Shown: positions 1 through 7,545 of the stretch, one piece after another
Layout: the number at the start of each line of letters is the position of its first letter
Numbering within the stretch: position 1 is the first letter of the stretch
From: a virus
Length of the DNA: 21,211 nt
Virus record (IMG/VR): IMGVR_UViG_3300050821_003797
Span: 1-21,211 of that record
Strand: one strand, 5' to 3'
The notes under the pieces: model-generated
The model's input: the letters and a program-made list of their open reading frames with translations, nothing else
The model's database searches: none
What the model was told of the DNA's origin: nothing
Position numbers and translations under genes: made by a program

Positions 1-101
1 TCCAAAATTGGAGGGGCGGTGAACGCTACACCGTCCCTTACCTCGGTTGATCCTGCTCGGGAGACACGGCATGAACCGCATCGTTTCCGGGTCAGGGACG
101 G
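1..101. promoter_or_regulatory. Competing hairpins, attenuator- or terminator-like
   Basis: Positions 12-21 pair with 29-38 in a 10-bp hairpin (7-nt loop, one G-U pair). The shared arm 24-38 can instead pair with 94-107 over about 14 bp with one bulged base (C29), and this second stem is followed on the plus strand by C and five Ts (109-113). The two foldings exclude each other, the geometry of an attenuator or of a terminator for a plus-strand transcript entering from the left. No convincing gene was found in 1-101. A leftward reading frame opens at about 81 and runs off the window, but it has no strong ribosome site. The folding is read by eye; the role is inferred. Confidence 0.35.
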
Positions 102-161
102 TTAGCGCTTTTTGCCGTGCTTTTTGCCGCGCTTGTGAGCAACAGGGCCGAAGCTGAACAT
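102..161 (-). CDS. 19-residue basic micro-ORF
   Basis: The predicted product is MFSFGPVAHKRGKKHGKKR: a short hydrophobic start followed by a lysine/arginine/glycine/histidine tail. The ATG at 161 is preceded by a good Shine-Dalgarno sequence (AAAGGGGG, about 8 nt spacing). The tail comes from a 12-nt tandem DNA repeat (GCTTTTTGCCGT/C on the plus strand). The ORF lies just downstream of the terminator that closes the portal operon, so it would need its own promoter or readthrough. It could be a nucleic-acid-binding micro-protein or merely a chance ORF at the edge of a structured region. No family is recognised. Confidence 0.3.
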   Translation of the reverse strand: MFSFGPVAHKRGKKHGKKR

Positions 162-200
162 TGTTTAGTCCCCCTTTCTTAGAATCAAATCCTTCTGTAA

Positions 201-250
201 AAGCAAAAGGCCCCTGAGATTTGTCCGCTGGGGACTATCTCAGGAGCCTT
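201..250 (-). terminator. Rho-independent terminator of the packaging operon
   Basis: Arms 207-220 and 237-250 form a 14-bp stem with a single mismatch around a 16-nt loop. Read leftward, the stem is followed by a T-rich tract (CCTTTTGCTTTTAC). It lies 80 nt past the last leftward gene (stop at 330), exactly where a terminator for that operon should be. A shorter additional pairing (166-173 with 230-237, TAGTCCCC/GGGGACTA) could compete with the loop. Confidence 0.75.
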
Positions 251-329
251 CTGGTTGGTCGGGAGAAGCGTTGTCTCCGAACCTCAGTAAGAATCTCAAT
301 GCGAGTTGAGCATAAAACGAATCACGCTG

Positions 330-548
330 TCAAGAACTGATTTTTGCATTCTCTTCAAACTGGATCACGTGAGGGCATCCCTGCGACAGGTCGATATACA
401 TTCTCCCCGTCGCGTGCTCTCCGCGAAGTTGCAAAAGAATTGAGGCAATCACATCAGGCGTGATGTCCAAGCCAGTAACGGAGAACATTCTTTCGCGCAC
501 AATACGATGCTTTTCTCGTGCCTTGATTTCTACAATATGAGTGCTCAC
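330..548 (-). CDS. Small unknown protein at the 3' end of the portal operon
   Basis: A 72-residue protein with no family I recognise. It is mixed alpha/beta in composition, with a helical middle (PDVIASILLQLR) and an acidic-to-neutral C-terminus. The start is GTG overlapping the portal stop (GTGTGAGC). The purine-rich GGAGGACGGAAGG in the portal's last codons serves as a strong ribosome site, so translation is coupled to the portal. It is the last gene before the terminator at 201-250. Position after the portal suggests a head-morphogenesis accessory role, but that is context only. Confidence 0.7.
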   Translation of the reverse strand: MSTHIVEIKAREKHRIVRERMFSVTGLDITPDVIASILLQLRGEHATGRMYIDLSQGCPHVIQFEENAKISS

Positions 549-2620
549 ACCTTCCGTCCTCCGCCCTCCGACTGAGTGATTGTTGAGGAACCATCGGTGC
601 GTTGCTTGAGTGCCGGCGCTTCATTACCAGATGGAGGTCGGCCTTCTGGACCACTCTTTCCAGGAGCGGGAGCTCCTGGAGGCGATCCCGCCTTAAGGCT
701 TACGCCAATCTCCTGCATTCTTGCGGCGAACATCAAATCGCCTTCTTGTTCGTTCTTCCATTTCTCCATCACAGTCGATCCAGTAATAGTTCCGTAGTTT
801 GGAACTGCCCACGAATCAGCCACGGTCTGTGAATCAATCTTTACGCCAGCCTTCTTGAGTTGAATAAGGCCAAGTTTCATCGCCATTTGCGTGATTTCAT
901 GCAGGGATCGCGGAGTGATTGAGAACCGTAGGTTCCCAGCAAACATTCGCGCACGTTTGATGATGTCGTATGCAGACTTATTGGGGTTGTCGTCCGTTCC
1001 GGGATCTTCTCCCGGCATGTGCGAGGGAACGAGAGTGTCTGGGCTGTAGTCCAGAGTTTCCATAGTGAAGTTGTCTTCTCCTACGTACTGCATCACTCGC
1101 GCTGCCGGTAGGTATTGCAGAATGAGGTACTTAACTTGGTCGGCAATCTCACGCATTGGCGGTTCCATTGAACGCGACATGTCTTCAATGATTGGCCCGG
1201 TAACTTCGAGAATCTTCTCCATGTCGTCGCCTGCCATACGAGCCTTCGCCAACGCCATTGCATCTTTGATCGCGTGCTGGGAGTCCATCGCGTTCGTCAG
1301 ATATTCTAGCCACGTGAAGTCTGTGGGGTCGAGTTTTATTACCTCTGGAGGTATCGGTATCTGGAATGGCTTGTCCACCTGAGAGCCATCGTAACCACAA
1401 CGCGCACGCGGTTGCATCGGGTCAAACGCTTTTGCCTCACGCGGGGAAACAGAGTTGATGTCGTAAGCCAATGGCATGTCGAGTTGAACACGCTTTTTAT
1501 CAGCCATGCCTCGCTCTTGTTCAGTGATTGTGTTCTGGAGATCGAATCCATCCCGCGTCATTGAGAAACCAAGAGGCTCCCAAGGCCAATGGTCAATAGA
1601 AAAGGGAATGAGGTCAACACGCCCATGCCAGTTGAAACTTGGTCCGTCATACATGATGCAGTTTTCCGATGAGATCATCAGTCGGCGATAGGGATACAGC
1701 CTCGCGTCGTTCTCGTCTGCTTTCCGCAGTCCCCCAGATGCATCGGGGATGTCTTGGCCGACGAAAGGAACTTCGTAGTACCACGACGACCCCGGCTCAC
1801 CCATCGGGATCATTTGCTTCGTCGTGTTTCTGGTGAGGTCAATGATGGTCGTGTACCGAACCGGAATCATCAGGTCAGGGAGACTATTAGGACTCGCTCC
1901 GCTTCCCTTGCGCCACATCCGCTGCCATAGATTCCCGTGCGCTGATTTTCTGATCTCAGCCGAATACCAATAGAGCGAAGCAGTGGGCCTCAAGCGGTGC
2001 TGGTACATCGGAAACAGGGCGTGCGCCATGTAAATCGGCATCTCGTCCAGCAACGTCATGGCGTAGGCTTTTTGAAAGTTACCGGAGGGAGGAAGTTGTG
2101 TTGGCAGGACGCACGGTGAACCATAACTGAGCAGTTGAATTGAACCGTGACCTGTCACCAAATCGCGGGAGTAAATCGGCCTCACCCATCCCGTACAAGT
2201 TGCCGCTGAGTATTGCAGAGCTTCCTTGATTGAAAGGTCAAACGATTGCTCAAGATAAATTGCCCTGGTGAGCAGGTTCATTTGGTGCGCTTGCTTGGCG
2301 AAGGTGGGGTTATCAGATGAATACCCCCACAGAGGACGAAGTTTAGCCAGCGTCCCAACAATCTCGCGCACGTTTCGTTTCAAGTGGTTCGTGTTGAGTT
2401 GGGAGCGGTAGGCTGGGATGTCAGCCGAAAGAAGTTTCCCGGAGATAACATCGAGAGCCTTTCGCCAGTCTCCGGTTCCGCGCTGTGCCTTGAGCCAAGA
2501 CAATCCGTGCTCGGTACATTCGTTTATCCAGCCCAGCTTGTACGACTCCTTGGAAGCGGCCATTGGAGCCTGCCACTGCTTGTATGGCGTGGATTCGTCG
2601 AGGATTGCGTCGTCAGCCAT
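545..2620 (-). CDS. Phage portal protein (probable)
   Basis: A 691-residue protein downstream of TerL in the same operon, the usual place and size for a large portal (head-tail connector) protein. Portals form the dodecameric ring through which the terminase pumps DNA. No short diagnostic motif exists. The call rests on length, position, and a portal-like pattern: an N-terminal helical region, a mixed middle, a long 'wing-stem' helix-rich stretch at about 360-500 (DLQNTITEQERGMADKKRV, then repeated Met/Ala-rich helices), and a disordered Gly/Pro/Ser-rich tail from about 640. The ATG at 2620 has only a weak GGA ribosome site and directly follows the TAG of a mini-ORF in the same frame. A less likely alternative is another large head protein. 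Confidence 0.7.
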   Translation of the reverse strand: MADDAILDESTPYKQWQAPMAASKESYKLGWINECTEHGLSWLKAQRGTGDWRKALDVISGKLLSADIPAYRSQLNTNHLKRNVREIVGTLAKLRPLWGYSSDNPTFAKQAHQMNLLTRAIYLEQSFDLSIKEALQYSAATCTGWVRPIYSRDLVTGHGSIQLLSYGSPCVLPTQLPPSGNFQKAYAMTLLDEMPIYMAHALFPMYQHRLRPTASLYWYSAEIRKSAHGNLWQRMWRKGSGASPNSLPDLMIPVRYTTIIDLTRNTTKQMIPMGEPGSSWYYEVPFVGQDIPDASGGLRKADENDARLYPYRRLMISSENCIMYDGPSFNWHGRVDLIPFSIDHWPWEPLGFSMTRDGFDLQNTITEQERGMADKKRVQLDMPLAYDINSVSPREAKAFDPMQPRARCGYDGSQVDKPFQIPIPPEVIKLDPTDFTWLEYLTNAMDSQHAIKDAMALAKARMAGDDMEKILEVTGPIIEDMSRSMEPPMREIADQVKYLILQYLPAARVMQYVGEDNFTMETLDYSPDTLVPSHMPGEDPGTDDNPNKSAYDIIKRARMFAGNLRFSITPRSLHEITQMAMKLGLIQLKKAGVKIDSQTVADSWAVPNYGTITGSTVMEKWKNEQEGDLMFAARMQEIGVSLKAGSPPGAPAPGKSGPEGRPPSGNEAPALKQRTDGSSTITQSEGGGRKV

Positions 2621-2656
2621 CTATTCCACAGTGACTAAGAAACCAAGCAGAATCAT
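2621..2656 (-). CDS. 11-residue leader mini-ORF before the portal
   Basis: The ATG at 2656 has a good ribosome site (AAGGA, 5-nt spacing) and encodes the hydrophobic peptide MILLGFLVTVE before a TAG that directly abuts the portal ATG (TAGATG). The mini-ORF is in the same frame as the portal, so reading through the single TAG would add a hydrophobic N-terminal extension. The better ribosome site belongs to the mini-ORF, which suggests that portal translation is coupled to it by re-initiation. It may also be chance in an otherwise empty 110-nt gap. Confidence 0.4.
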   Translation of the reverse strand: MILLGFLVTVE

Positions 2657-2730
2657 TGATTTCCTTATGAGATAAACATGTCGGTAACTTAGCATATAAG
2701 GCATAGGTAGTAGTTTTAGGATGACCCTAT

Positions 2731-3159
2731 TCATAGGCTCTCACCAAGAGTTTCTTCTGGGTTTCGCGGCTTATCCATCTCTCTCATCTCAAGAAAAGCA
2801 CGATCACACGCAAACCGTTTCTTGTATTCCTCGCGCTTCGCGGGTTGATGGACTTCAAGGTAGTAGCGAATGAAGTCGCGCTCGTACTGACTCGTCGCCG
2901 CAGAGTGTAATGTCGCTTGGAGTGAGTCAATCACGTGACGGCGCGCAGTAGCAAACGATATTTCATCCCGCAGTTGTTCGGCCTGACAGCGCTTATAGGT
3001 CTGCTCCTGCAATCGCTTCTGGAGTTTGTCCACTTCGTCCAGCGTATTCGCTTCGCGGCGGTCGTACCCTTTTGGGCAGAGCGTGAAGTAAACCTCATAC
3101 GTGGGTGGGAGTTGGATATCACCTTCACGGTTCTCGAAATAATAAAGATGAATGGCCAC
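2731..3159 (-). CDS. Coiled-coil protein between terminase and portal
   Basis: A 142-residue hypothetical protein. After a short beta-like N-terminus (about 1-30) it is almost entirely charged helix (LDEVDKLQKRLQEQTYKR and onward), with coiled-coil potential at about 40-75. The GTG start overlaps the preceding stop by one base (TAGTG), giving tight coupling to the HTH gene. Its place between TerL/HTH and portal would suit a packaging or scaffolding accessory, but no family is recognised and no catalytic motif is visible. Confidence 0.7.
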   Translation of the reverse strand: MAIHLYYFENREGDIQLPPTYEVYFTLCPKGYDRREANTLDEVDKLQKRLQEQTYKRCQAEQLRDEISFATARRHVIDSLQATLHSAATSQYERDFIRYYLEVHQPAKREEYKKRFACDRAFLEMREMDKPRNPEETLGESL

Positions 3160-3413
3160 TATCGCGTCTCGTTTAATAACTTTTTAAGATGGTCTTCACT
3201 AATTCTATATACCCTTCCTAATTTAACCCCCGACAGTTTGCCACTCCTTAGCCACCGTAGGATAGTCTCTACGTTCAATTGAAGGACAACGGCAACCTGC
3301 TCGGGGGTGTAATACAGGCGATGGGAGCCAGAGCGCCGTAGCTCTGGGTTTGTTATGTCCACGGCAATTCCCGCCCTATTATTGCCGCGCATCCCTAATA
3401 CCTTTATCGCCAT
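3159..3413 (-). CDS. Excisionase-type (HTH_17/MerR-like) DNA-binding protein
   Basis: An 84-residue protein. Residues about 33-80 follow the excisionase-family winged-helix pattern: YYTPEQVAVVLQLNVETILRW, a loop SGKL, then KLGRVYRISEDHLKKLL. Proteins of this fold bind DNA as Xis-type architectural factors or as small regulators. The start overlaps the terminase stop by 10 nt, and the gene lies inside the packaging operon rather than beside an integrase. A packaging role (recognising DNA alongside TerL) or late regulation is therefore as plausible as excision. The first 30 residues are an unstructured, basic extension. Confidence 0.8.
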   Translation of the reverse strand: MAIKVLGMRGNNRAGIAVDITNPELRRSGSHRLYYTPEQVAVVLQLNVETILRWLRSGKLSGVKLGRVYRISEDHLKKLLNETR

Positions 3414-5662
3414 CGGTCCATTTCAGCCGTCGAGGAGTACACGATATCCTCCATACTTATAGCACGACCCGCTCCCGGTTTTGAAGATATGACTTGCCCT
3501 TGATAGGGTTCGACGTTGACGGGCGGCAGGAGTTGCGAGTTGAGCGCACTGAACCTTTTCTGTGACCGCTCAGTCATGGACTTCAAATCGTTTACGATGA
3601 TTTCAGAGATTGCGGCGGCAAACAGACCATCGTCATGCTCACCTTCTTCGTGTTCCTTTTTCTCTTTTCCCGAAGCGGTGTAGTGAACCTCGAAGTGTTT
3701 ACACTCGTCAATCAGCCACGGAGAATTGATGACGTACCACCCGTTTTGAACGGAATGAACGAAGGAGTCCACCAGAATCGGGCGCGACCACGAGTTTGTG
3801 TACCAACCGATTTTCCGTGACTTCTGTTTCTTGAGATCCTTTCCGTCGTAGCGAATGAACGACGGGAACCTAGTGTAGCCCATCTTTCTCATCTGGACCT
3901 GAGCCACGTCCCCTACTGAAGCGATCTGTTCAACTCCAACAATTGGGTTGCGATGCGGAGTCGAGTTCTCCATATACCTTGAGTAGTAGGCGGCAATGCA
4001 CATGACGAAAGCGTAGGCCGCGACGTGAGATACATAAGCCGAACGAAACTCCGCTACCTGAACGTCAGGTTCTCCGCGTCTCTGGGCCGGCGCCGTGACG
4101 CAGATCACAGTCGAGTCTTTCCCCATACCGTTAGATGTGTCCACGCCAATCGAATAGTCGAATCCAGGTTCGGGTGGATGAAAGACCATCAGCTTCGAGT
4201 TCGCGTAATCGCGGAAGGCGTCGGGTTTGGTTTTGAGAGACGCCAAGTATTCCGCGTTGTGTTTCAACGGGATCAGTTCCCAGCGGTACGAGTCTCCGCG
4301 ATTGGAATTGAACATCACGATCTCGCGGGGCTTAGGGTTGTCGTGGCTCCCGTAGTCGATGTCCTCAGTCGGCGGCTCGAAGTCGTCTTCTATAGACTGA
4401 CCAGAAATTCCGAACGCTTGGAAGTCCTGCTTCGCTGCGTTCTCAACCTGCACCATCACGTCGTAGCCAAAGACGGACTCCTGTGAACGCTGGAGGGCTT
4501 CGATATCATCTCCCGCCATTTCCTGAAACCAGATCGCCTCCATGCCTTTGGCTTTATGTTCCTCGTGCCCGACTTCCCAGAACCACTGCTGCTCAATGGG
4601 CATCGTCCAGTTCGAGCCTAGTTGTTTTCTCAGTAGAGGTGTGCAGGCAATGTAGGCTTCTACGCGAGCAACGTGTTCCCTCGTGTCGGGAAGGCGACGT
4701 TCGTAGAACGCCTCGGGTACGGGGCGCATTCTCAGCCACGCCGGTTTCGGGTAGAGGTCTCTACCGATGACCCACGGGAAGAAGACCGGACAGAGGCGGC
4801 AGGTGCGCGAGGCCCAGTTTTCTTTCGAGTAGTGCCAGGTTTCTGCCCACCAGCCTTCGTCTCCTTCTCCTGTTGATTCAAGTATTCCAAAAATAGACGG
4901 AGATGCATGCACAGCCTTAAATAGTGACGCCTCAATTTGCTCTTTGGCGTTTGTGAATGACGCGCATTCCGAGAGATGATATAGAGTCGGAGTAGATCCA
5001 CGCGCAATTCCTGACATCTGGTTTCCATGCTGGACGTACACTCCCGAATTGAGTTGTCCGAACGTAAGTTCTCCATTTTCTGTCTCCACGCGAGAAGTGT
5101 ATTGCGGGCGCAACCAGATGGGAAGCATATCGTATCCCATCAGAAGTTTCTTGCCCATCATCTTCGACTTCTGCCGGTCGGCGCTGGCTATGATCGCATT
5201 CACGCCGTTTGAAAAAATAATGCGAAACATGATGAGCAGTTCGACGACAGTGGTCATACCTAATTGTCTTGCTTTAAGAATCATGATCTCGATAGCGGCA
5301 TCGAGTTCTTCAAGATCGGAGATGACGTTGAAAAGAAGCAGCTGGGCCAAGCGGAAAGTAAAGCGGCGAATCACGCCCTCTTCATCGGTAACGTATCCAT
5401 ATCGCGTCAAGGCATACGCGGCATCGCACATCACCAGTAGTTGCTCATTGAGCATCCATTGCGATTCCTGGACAGAAAGATTTTTGGTGGCGACCGGAAG
5501 ACCTGTCGAGTCGTAATGATATTTATTTCCCTTGCGAAGACGTTCCTCGAATTCCTCGACTTCCCACACCTCATGGTGCGTCAGGCGAATAGGAATTCCC
5601 TGCTCCATAAGATCGGCCTCCGCGAGCGCGATGCGTCTGTCAACGTGCCTCTGGCAGTACAT
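3404..5662 (-). CDS. terL: Terminase large subunit (TerL)
   Basis: The DNA-packaging motor: an ATPase that docks at the portal and a nuclease that cuts the concatemer. The deviant Walker A KARQLGMTT is at about 131-139, followed by a Walker B-like LYHLSE with the catalytic Glu near 233, and the coupling motif ESTGEG at 263-268. The C-terminal RNase H-like nuclease shows its acidic triad: GVDTSNG with Asp near 509, GVEQ with Glu near 579, and EHDDG with Asp 678/679. At about 750 residues it is long for TerL. The first ~100 residues are extra, and about 300-440 forms a long insertion between ATPase and nuclease. The preferred ATG at 5662 overlaps the previous stop (TGATG); a TTG one codon earlier is possible. 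All active-site residues appear intact. Confidence 0.95.
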   Translation of the reverse strand: MYCQRHVDRRIALAEADLMEQGIPIRLTHHEVWEVEEFEERLRKGNKYHYDSTGLPVATKNLSVQESQWMLNEQLLVMCDAAYALTRYGYVTDEEGVIRRFTFRLAQLLLFNVISDLEELDAAIEIMILKARQLGMTTVVELLIMFRIIFSNGVNAIIASADRQKSKMMGKKLLMGYDMLPIWLRPQYTSRVETENGELTFGQLNSGVYVQHGNQMSGIARGSTPTLYHLSECASFTNAKEQIEASLFKAVHASPSIFGILESTGEGDEGWWAETWHYSKENWASRTCRLCPVFFPWVIGRDLYPKPAWLRMRPVPEAFYERRLPDTREHVARVEAYIACTPLLRKQLGSNWTMPIEQQWFWEVGHEEHKAKGMEAIWFQEMAGDDIEALQRSQESVFGYDVMVQVENAAKQDFQAFGISGQSIEDDFEPPTEDIDYGSHDNPKPREIVMFNSNRGDSYRWELIPLKHNAEYLASLKTKPDAFRDYANSKLMVFHPPEPGFDYSIGVDTSNGMGKDSTVICVTAPAQRRGEPDVQVAEFRSAYVSHVAAYAFVMCIAAYYSRYMENSTPHRNPIVGVEQIASVGDVAQVQMRKMGYTRFPSFIRYDGKDLKKQKSRKIGWYTNSWSRPILVDSFVHSVQNGWYVINSPWLIDECKHFEVHYTASGKEKKEHEEGEHDDGLFAAAISEIIVNDLKSMTERSQKRFSALNSQLLPPVNVEPYQGQVISSKPGAGRAISMEDIVYSSTAEMDRWR

Positions 5663-6333
5663 CAATCGTCCTCGTACTCGGCATCCACTGTAACGGTAGG
5701 TTCTTTCGCTTCTGGCAATGCTCGCTGCGTGTCAACGGAAAGATTGAAGCGATTTGTAAATCGGCGGATCGTGTTCTCTGGGGATGGAGCTGTGACCGGG
5801 ACTGTTTGCGATGCGGCCTGAGAGCTTGCATTCGCATTGACGTTCACGTTTACTTGGTAACCTTTCGGGCTGGGAAGGTGACCCATGTGTTTCAGGTTCC
5901 ACTCTCGGTCTTTTTCTCCTTCCGGGGTAAGCGCTCTGTTCACAGAAAAACGCATGATGTCCGGGTGAGCTAAAGCCGCAATGGTGCTGCCTTCAATCGC
6001 TCCGACCGCATGAATGGTTTCGACGATGGCACGCAACAGTTGGAGGGGATCTACTTTAGCCGCAATGCAGAACGCTTCAATCGGCAGGACGTTGCGAAAA
6101 TATCCAGGCAGCGTGATTTCGTCATAGACCGCGAGAAAAGTTCTGGCGACCGGAGAGCCAGAAGCGCGAAGATAATCAATTGCAGTGTCCTTGTTTCCGG
6201 TAAGCCTTCGCAGTAATGGAGCGATCTTGGGAGCGAGGATTACTTCATTGGGATTAACTCCGATCAGACGGTATCCGCGCTGCTTGACCAAGGCGCTTTG
6301 ATTTTCAGGAATGAGTTTAACTTTCTTCGGCAA
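5662..6333 (-). CDS. Candidate terminase small subunit
   Basis: A 223-residue protein directly upstream of TerL with a one-base stop/start overlap. Size and position fit a small terminase subunit, which recognises the packaging site and loads TerL. No classical N-terminal HTH is obvious to me. The visible core is a helical segment at about 85-135 (DPLQLLRAIVETIHAVGAIE...), followed by a low-complexity Val/Asn/Ala/Ser/Thr linker at about 158-185 and an acidic tail (AEYEDD) that could contact the motor. The start is TTG, chosen because AGGAG lies 7 nt upstream. Functional assignment is by position only. Confidence 0.55.
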   Translation of the reverse strand: MPKKVKLIPENQSALVKQRGYRLIGVNPNEVILAPKIAPLLRRLTGNKDTAIDYLRASGSPVARTFLAVYDEITLPGYFRNVLPIEAFCIAAKVDPLQLLRAIVETIHAVGAIEGSTIAALAHPDIMRFSVNRALTPEGEKDREWNLKHMGHLPSPKGYQVNVNVNANASSQAASQTVPVTAPSPENTIRRFTNRFNLSVDTQRALPEAKEPTVTVDAEYEDD

Positions 6334-6535
6334 CCGGATGCTCCTGCTCCCACTGTTTATTCCATTCCTTGACCGATGATACCGAAATTTCGGCCCTCCT
6401 GATGCCCCGACGTGCTGGAGTGCGCTCGCGTTCGATGGCTACAAGTTCCTGCAATGAGCCGGCGATAGATTCGATAGCCGCGCATATGCGCTTGAGCCAC
6501 GCCACCATGCGAGCGATCTGCCATCCGATAATCAA
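6317..6535 (-). CDS. Small helical protein, unknown
   Basis: A 72-residue basic, helix-rich protein (IARMVAWLKRICAAIESIAGSLQELVAIERER), possibly coiled-coil. The TTG start overlaps the previous stop (TTGA) with AAGGA about 8 nt upstream. An internal ATG nine codons in is an alternative start. It overlaps the start of the terminase-small candidate by 17 nt. No family is recognised. Confidence 0.6.
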   Translation of the reverse strand: MIIGWQIARMVAWLKRICAAIESIAGSLQELVAIERERTPARRGIRRAEISVSSVKEWNKQWEQEHPVAEES

Positions 6536-7194
6536 GGTTTGATTCCTTCCTCAAACGCCTGCTTCACCATTCGAGTCAGATCAACATCCACTGGAGGGAC
6601 GATCACATCCTCAACGGTCTCCTTCGGATACATCACAGGTTCCTCGACCGGCATCGGGTTCCCGCCAGTGTCCCGTCCCTGGCGAAGCACTGACACAGGT
6701 AGTCCATGCTCGATCCTTGAAACATTGGGCGACTCGATCACGCGAGTGCGCTGTGTTGCCGATACGTAAGCGTTGGTGGAAAGTTCCGGCTCGTACTCGG
6801 TCACACCATCGTTGGCGAGACAGAGAAGTTTCGATTCATCCGCTGCCGGAATGAAGTGGGCTCCGTCCTTTAGTTCCCCGCAGTTCTTACAAATCTCAAG
6901 CTCCGACAGAGGCTTTTTCAAAGGTGGTGCGGGTTCAAGGGCGGCCAATTGCGGTTCCTTTTCCACCTTATCGTCCGCTGCCTGGTGTGACTGCACGACG
7001 GTCGTAGAAGTATTGAATGCGGGGTTGTCCATGTGCAGAATAACGCGCAGTTCATAAGACACCCGGCCATAAGCCACCCGCGAGGTCATCATACAATCGC
7101 GTTGCAGAACATCGTGAACGTCGGCTTCGATGATCTTTGCGAGTTCATCGCCTCGAAGCGGATTATTAGGAACTTGCTCGCGTGCGGTTGGCAT
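6532..7194 (-). CDS. Unknown protein with a Cys pair
   Basis: A 220-residue hypothetical protein. Residues about 1-60 are ordered alpha/beta, about 65-95 are Glu/Pro/Ala-rich linker, and about 100-130 hold EICKNCGELKDG with a later Cys, a possible small metal-binding or zinc-knuckle-like patch. The C-terminus (MVKQAFEEGIKP) is helical. The ATG follows the previous TAA directly, with AGGAG upstream. Its neighbours are structural/packaging genes, but the sequence does not define a function. Confidence 0.65.
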   Translation of the reverse strand: MPTAREQVPNNPLRGDELAKIIEADVHDVLQRDCMMTSRVAYGRVSYELRVILHMDNPAFNTSTTVVQSHQAADDKVEKEPQLAALEPAPPLKKPLSELEICKNCGELKDGAHFIPAADESKLLCLANDGVTEYEPELSTNAYVSATQRTRVIESPNVSRIEHGLPVSVLRQGRDTGGNPMPVEEPVMYPKETVEDVIVPPVDVDLTRMVKQAFEEGIKP

Positions 7195-7542
7195 TTAATT
7201 TACTCTCCTTAACAATGACTTCTTGGAACTAGCAGTGATACCAGTCCCCGGTTTTCTCCTGGCCCTTTTTTCAACGAACTTTCTGACCCGTAATTCCAGA
7301 ATAGAACGCGTACACCGGGGATCGTCCAAATCCAGTCGGCGAATGTCGCGCATCAATATATTTTTGGCAAGCAACTCCAGTATCCAGTTGTAGTGCCACT
7401 CGCGGTCATAGAAAATATGCGATGGCCTGACCTGAGTTTCCAGTTTCAGACGCGGCTGCAACTCTTCCCAGCGATTTGCGATCTTTTTCCGCGTGCCCTC
7501 GGTGAGCACAATCTTGGATCGTGGCGCGTTGGCATTCATCAT
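7195..7542 (-). CDS. Small basic protein, unknown
   Basis: A 115-residue, strongly basic protein, especially at the C-terminus (RKFVEKRARRKPGTGITASSKKSLLRR). The centre (about 45-95) is predicted helical with aromatic residues (YDREWHYNWILELLAKNI). The basic tail suggests nucleic-acid contact. It starts with a tandem ATG three bases after the preceding stop, with no strong ribosome site, so coupling to the upstream gene is likely. No family is recognised. Confidence 0.65.
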   Translation of the reverse strand: MMNANAPRSKIVLTEGTRKKIANRWEELQPRLKLETQVRPSHIFYDREWHYNWILELLAKNILMRDIRRLDLDDPRCTRSILELRVRKFVEKRARRKPGTGITASSKKSLLRRVN

Positions 7543-7545
7543 TTT

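Noticed and set aside
2621-2656. Stop-codon recoding (TAG read as an amino acid)
   Set aside because: TAG is used as an ordinary stop by several other genes here (for example at 3159, 11511 and 20231).
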